From Victivallales bacterium (GTDB lineage: Bacteria > Verrucomicrobiota > Lentisphaeria > Victivallales > SZUA-371): a stretch of 17,521 nt of DNA. Below are positions 15,899 through 17,521 of this stretch, one piece after another. Under the pieces are notes generated by a model that ran no database searches, was not told where the DNA came from, and was given only the letters and a program-made list of their open reading frames with translations. Position numbers and translations under genes: made by a program. The stretch lies in assembly GCA_028691155.1 (NCBI GenBank), contig JAQUZV010000009.1, positions 1 through 17,521 of the forward strand, written 5' to 3'. How positions within the stretch are numbered: position 1 is the first letter of the stretch; each line of letters opens with the position of its first letter.

Positions 15899-15939
15899 TT
15901 CCCGTCCGCAACGCCGCCACCAGGCGACCCGGACGGGAA
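15899..15939. repeat. Inverted repeat after the portal cassette
   Basis: TTCCCGTCCG (15899-15908) pairs perfectly with CGGACGGGAA (15930-15939) around a 21-base loop that contains an inner CGCC/GGCG pairing. No T run follows on either side, so it is at best an atypical terminator; a transcript-end stabiliser or cassette boundary is possible. Confidence 0.6.
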
Positions 15940-15976
15940 ATCGCTCCCAACCAACCCCATTCCCGATAATCAGACC

Positions 15977-16005
15977 TTGACAACGTACCGGTATGCATTT
16001 ATACT
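15977..16005 (+). promoter_or_regulatory. Strong sigma70-type promoter of the regulator-GH35 operon
   Basis: A perfect TTGACA (15977-15982) and TATACT (16000-16005, 5 of 6 matches) are separated by 17 bp. Transcription would start near 16012, about 43 bases before the regulator ATG. This is the best promoter match in the window. Confidence 0.85.
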
Positions 16006-16032
16006 AGGGGATACTTTTGGTATCCTCTGGTA
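16002..16032. promoter_or_regulatory. Palindromic operator over the promoter
   Basis: TACTAGGGGATAC (16002-16014) and GTATCCTCTGGTA (16020-16032) form an inverted repeat matching at 11 of 13 positions around TTTTG. It overlaps the -10 box and the predicted start site, exactly where a repressor would block polymerase. The downstream GntR-type regulator is the natural candidate to bind it. Confidence 0.72.
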
Positions 16033-16054
16033 ATATTAAAAACGGGAATAGGGA

Positions 16055-17092
16055 ATGAGGCCGGTCGGGAATCAACCGCTGTATCGAACATTGCGGGAAG
16101 AAATCGAACTCTATATCCAACGGGAACAACCGGTGCTGCTGCCGACCGAACGCGAACTGATGGCACAATACGGCGTTTCACGCAAAACGGTACGTTCGGC
16201 CGTGGCGGAACTGATCCGGACCGGCCGGGTCACCCCGGTACGCGGCAAGGGAACATTGGTCAATCCGACCGTTCCGACCGCCGCCGCGCCCGTCATCATC
16301 CTCGACAGCTACGAAACTCTGCCCGCCTATGAATACGAAATCTATCTGGCGGTCAGGCAGCAACTCGACGCCGCCGGCATCCTGCCGTCGGTCCACCTGA
16401 TCGATCCCCATTCGCCCACGCTGGCCGGTCAATTGCAGTTGATTCCCGAACATCGCCGCATTCTGCTGTTCAGCACCATCTGCAACCGGGAAGAAGCCTG
16501 GTATTATTTCCGCCGCCGGGCCGACGCCATTCTCTGCCTCGGCTTCCGACCGCAACAACCGTTCTCCTATTGCTGTTCCGACCTGGCCGACGGCTTCCGT
16601 CAACTGACGCAACTATTACTGGAACGGGGACACCGGCGCATTGCCCTGCTGTCGCTGCACCGGGATCGGGAACGCGGTCAGGCCTTTGCCGCCGCCCATC
16701 GCGCCGCCGGGATCGCCCTCGATCCCGAGCTTTGTCTCGAGGCCGCCGGAACCCGCCGCGACGGCTACCGGGCCATCAACCGTCTGCTGGAGCGCAACAC
16801 CGATTTTACCGCCGTCCTGGCCCATAACGACCGGTGCGCCTTGGGGGCGATGGAAGGACTGCTGCAACGAGGCATCAACATTCCCGAAGAAGTCAGTCTG
16901 GCGGGCTGCGACAACCTGGTCGATGCCCAATCGTTTCCCGTCCCGTTGACCACGGCGGCACATCAACACGAAATTTATGCCGGGATTGCCCGTGCTTTCC
17001 TGTCCGGCGAACCGTCGCCGACGGCACGGATCATCCCGATGTCCATTGTCAATCGCCAATCAATCAAGGAATGTCCATTATGCGCAACGTAA
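16055..17092 (+). CDS. GntR-headed transcriptional regulator with LacI-type sugar-binding domain
   Basis: 345-aa DNA-binding regulator. Residues about 7-70 are a GntR-family winged helix-turn-helix (PLYRTLREEIE, then LPTERELMAQYGVSRKTVRS and the wing RVTPVRGKGTLV). Residues about 77-340 are a periplasmic-binding-protein-like sensor as in LacI/GalR; its ligand-domain signature TAVLAHNDRCALGAMEGLL is followed by INIPEEVSLAGCDNL. Such hybrids (AraR-like) respond to sugars, usually as repressors released by the sugar. GGGA lies 7 bases before the ATG. A near-consensus promoter with an overlapping palindrome lies just upstream, suggesting autoregulation. The 3' end overlaps the GH35 start by 13 bases, so regulator and enzyme form one operon. 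The inducer is probably a galactoside or its product, by inference from the enzyme. Confidence 0.92.
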   Translation: MRPVGNQPLYRTLREEIELYIQREQPVLLPTERELMAQYGVSRKTVRSAVAELIRTGRVTPVRGKGTLVNPTVPTAAAPVIILDSYETLPAYEYEIYLAVRQQLDAAGILPSVHLIDPHSPTLAGQLQLIPEHRRILLFSTICNREEAWYYFRRRADAILCLGFRPQQPFSYCCSDLADGFRQLTQLLLERGHRRIALLSLHRDRERGQAFAAAHRAAGIALDPELCLEAAGTRRDGYRAINRLLERNTDFTAVLAHNDRCALGAMEGLLQRGINIPEEVSLAGCDNLVDAQSFPVPLTTAAHQHEIYAGIARAFLSGEPSPTARIIPMSIVNRQSIKECPLCAT

Positions 17093-17521
17093 CCATTTCC
17101 GGCCGCGATATTCTCGTCGACGGCCAACCGATCCGGATTCTGTCCGGTGCCGTTCACTATTTCCGCATCCTCCCCGAATTGTGGGAGGACCGGTTGTTGA
17201 AGGCCAGGGCACTCGGTCTCAACACCATCGAAACCTATGTGCCCTGGAACCTGCACGAACCGGCGCCGGGAAAATTCAACTTCTCCGGTCTGGCCGACGT
17301 GGAAAAATTCATCGAACTGGTCGACCGCCTCGGCTTCATGGTCATCGTCCGTCCCAGTCCCTACATCTGCGCCGAATGGGAATTCGGCGGTCTGCCGGCC
17401 TGGCTGCTGACCATTCCCGGCCTGCGTCTGCGCTGCTATAATCAGCCCTATCTCGATGCCATCCGCGCCTATTTCGATGAACTGCTGCCCCGGCTGAAGA
17501 AATTCCAGTACCCCAACGGCG
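17080..17521 (+). CDS. GH35 beta-galactosidase, 3' partial
   Basis: Retaining glycoside hydrolase that removes terminal beta-galactose; 147 N-terminal residues are visible before the window ends. The GH35 catalytic barrel starts at once: LSGAVHYFRI (21-30), WEDRLLKARALGLNTIETYV with PWNLHEP (55-61), and RPSPYICAEWEFGGLPAWLL (91-110). Glu99 in the CAEW motif is the expected acid/base; the nucleophile lies outside the window. The usual RPGPY reads RPSPY. No signal peptide is seen, so the enzyme would be cytoplasmic, hydrolysing imported oligosaccharides, unless the start is elsewhere. The ATG at 17080 follows AAGGA (17066-17070) by 9 bases and overlaps the regulator's last codons by 13 bases. 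Confidence 0.93.
   Translation, partial: MRNVTISGRDILVDGQPIRILSGAVHYFRILPELWEDRLLKARALGLNTIETYVPWNLHEPAPGKFNFSGLADVEKFIELVDRLGFMVIVRPSPYICAEWEFGGLPAWLLTIPGLRLRCYNQPYLDAIRAYFDELLPRLKKFQYPNG

Noticed and set aside
1..17521. CRISPR array, insertion sequence, integrase, toxin-antitoxin or defence genes
   Set aside because: Looked for on both strands; no spaced direct repeats, transposase or recombinase motifs, or terminal inverted repeats with target duplications were found.

Overview
The window is GC-rich, gene-dense chromosomal DNA from a Gram-negative type bacterium. It carries an RND efflux pump, PilT-type pilus ATPases and a hexameric (type II) citrate synthase. A GntR-headed sugar regulator coupled to a GH35 beta-galactosidase, together with the other genes, recalls Lentisphaerota/Victivallis-like polysaccharide degraders of the PVC superphylum. 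That placement is inference from gene style only; there is no rRNA or marker gene here to fix it.

Layout from left to right. (1) 1-4109: RND inner-membrane permease (5' end outside the window) followed one base later by its membrane fusion protein; no outer-membrane channel gene follows. (2) 4179-6111: a compact glycan operon on +, made of a polyprenyl-phosphate type GT2, a DUF2304-like three-helix membrane protein and a second GT2 that overlaps it by ATGA. (3) 6221-6994: five tRNA genes in two divergent sets, two identical tRNA-Asn(GTT) on - and tRNA-Gly(TCC) plus two identical tRNA-Tyr(GTA) on +. (4) 6995-7479: a gene-free stretch with a candidate promoter, a perfect 16-nt palindrome and two tandem hairpins, leading into (5) two consecutive PilT-like ATPases (7480-10152), the first with a long N-terminal extension. 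(6) 10153-13700: on -, citrate synthase with a clear intrinsic terminator, and upstream of it a protein of about 14 short HEAT-like repeats with a C-terminal cysteine-knuckle module. (7) 13919-15874: a two-gene cassette of a phage-portal-like protein and an unrecognised 181-aa protein, with no other recognisable phage gene around it. (8) 15977-17521: a near-consensus promoter overlapped by a large imperfect palindrome, then a GntR/LacI-type hybrid regulator whose 3' end overlaps the start of a GH35 glycoside hydrolase that runs off the window.

Functionally most units are independent housekeeping or accessory modules: efflux, lipid-linked glycan assembly, tRNA supply, pilus retraction, TCA-cycle entry and galactoside use. 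The clearest regulatory logic is at the right end, where the palindrome lies on the -10 region and predicted start of the regulator-hydrolase operon, so autorepression relieved by a sugar is the simplest model. The least explained parts are the orphan portal cassette, the repeat/cysteine protein and the differing motif changes in the two PilT-like ATPases.
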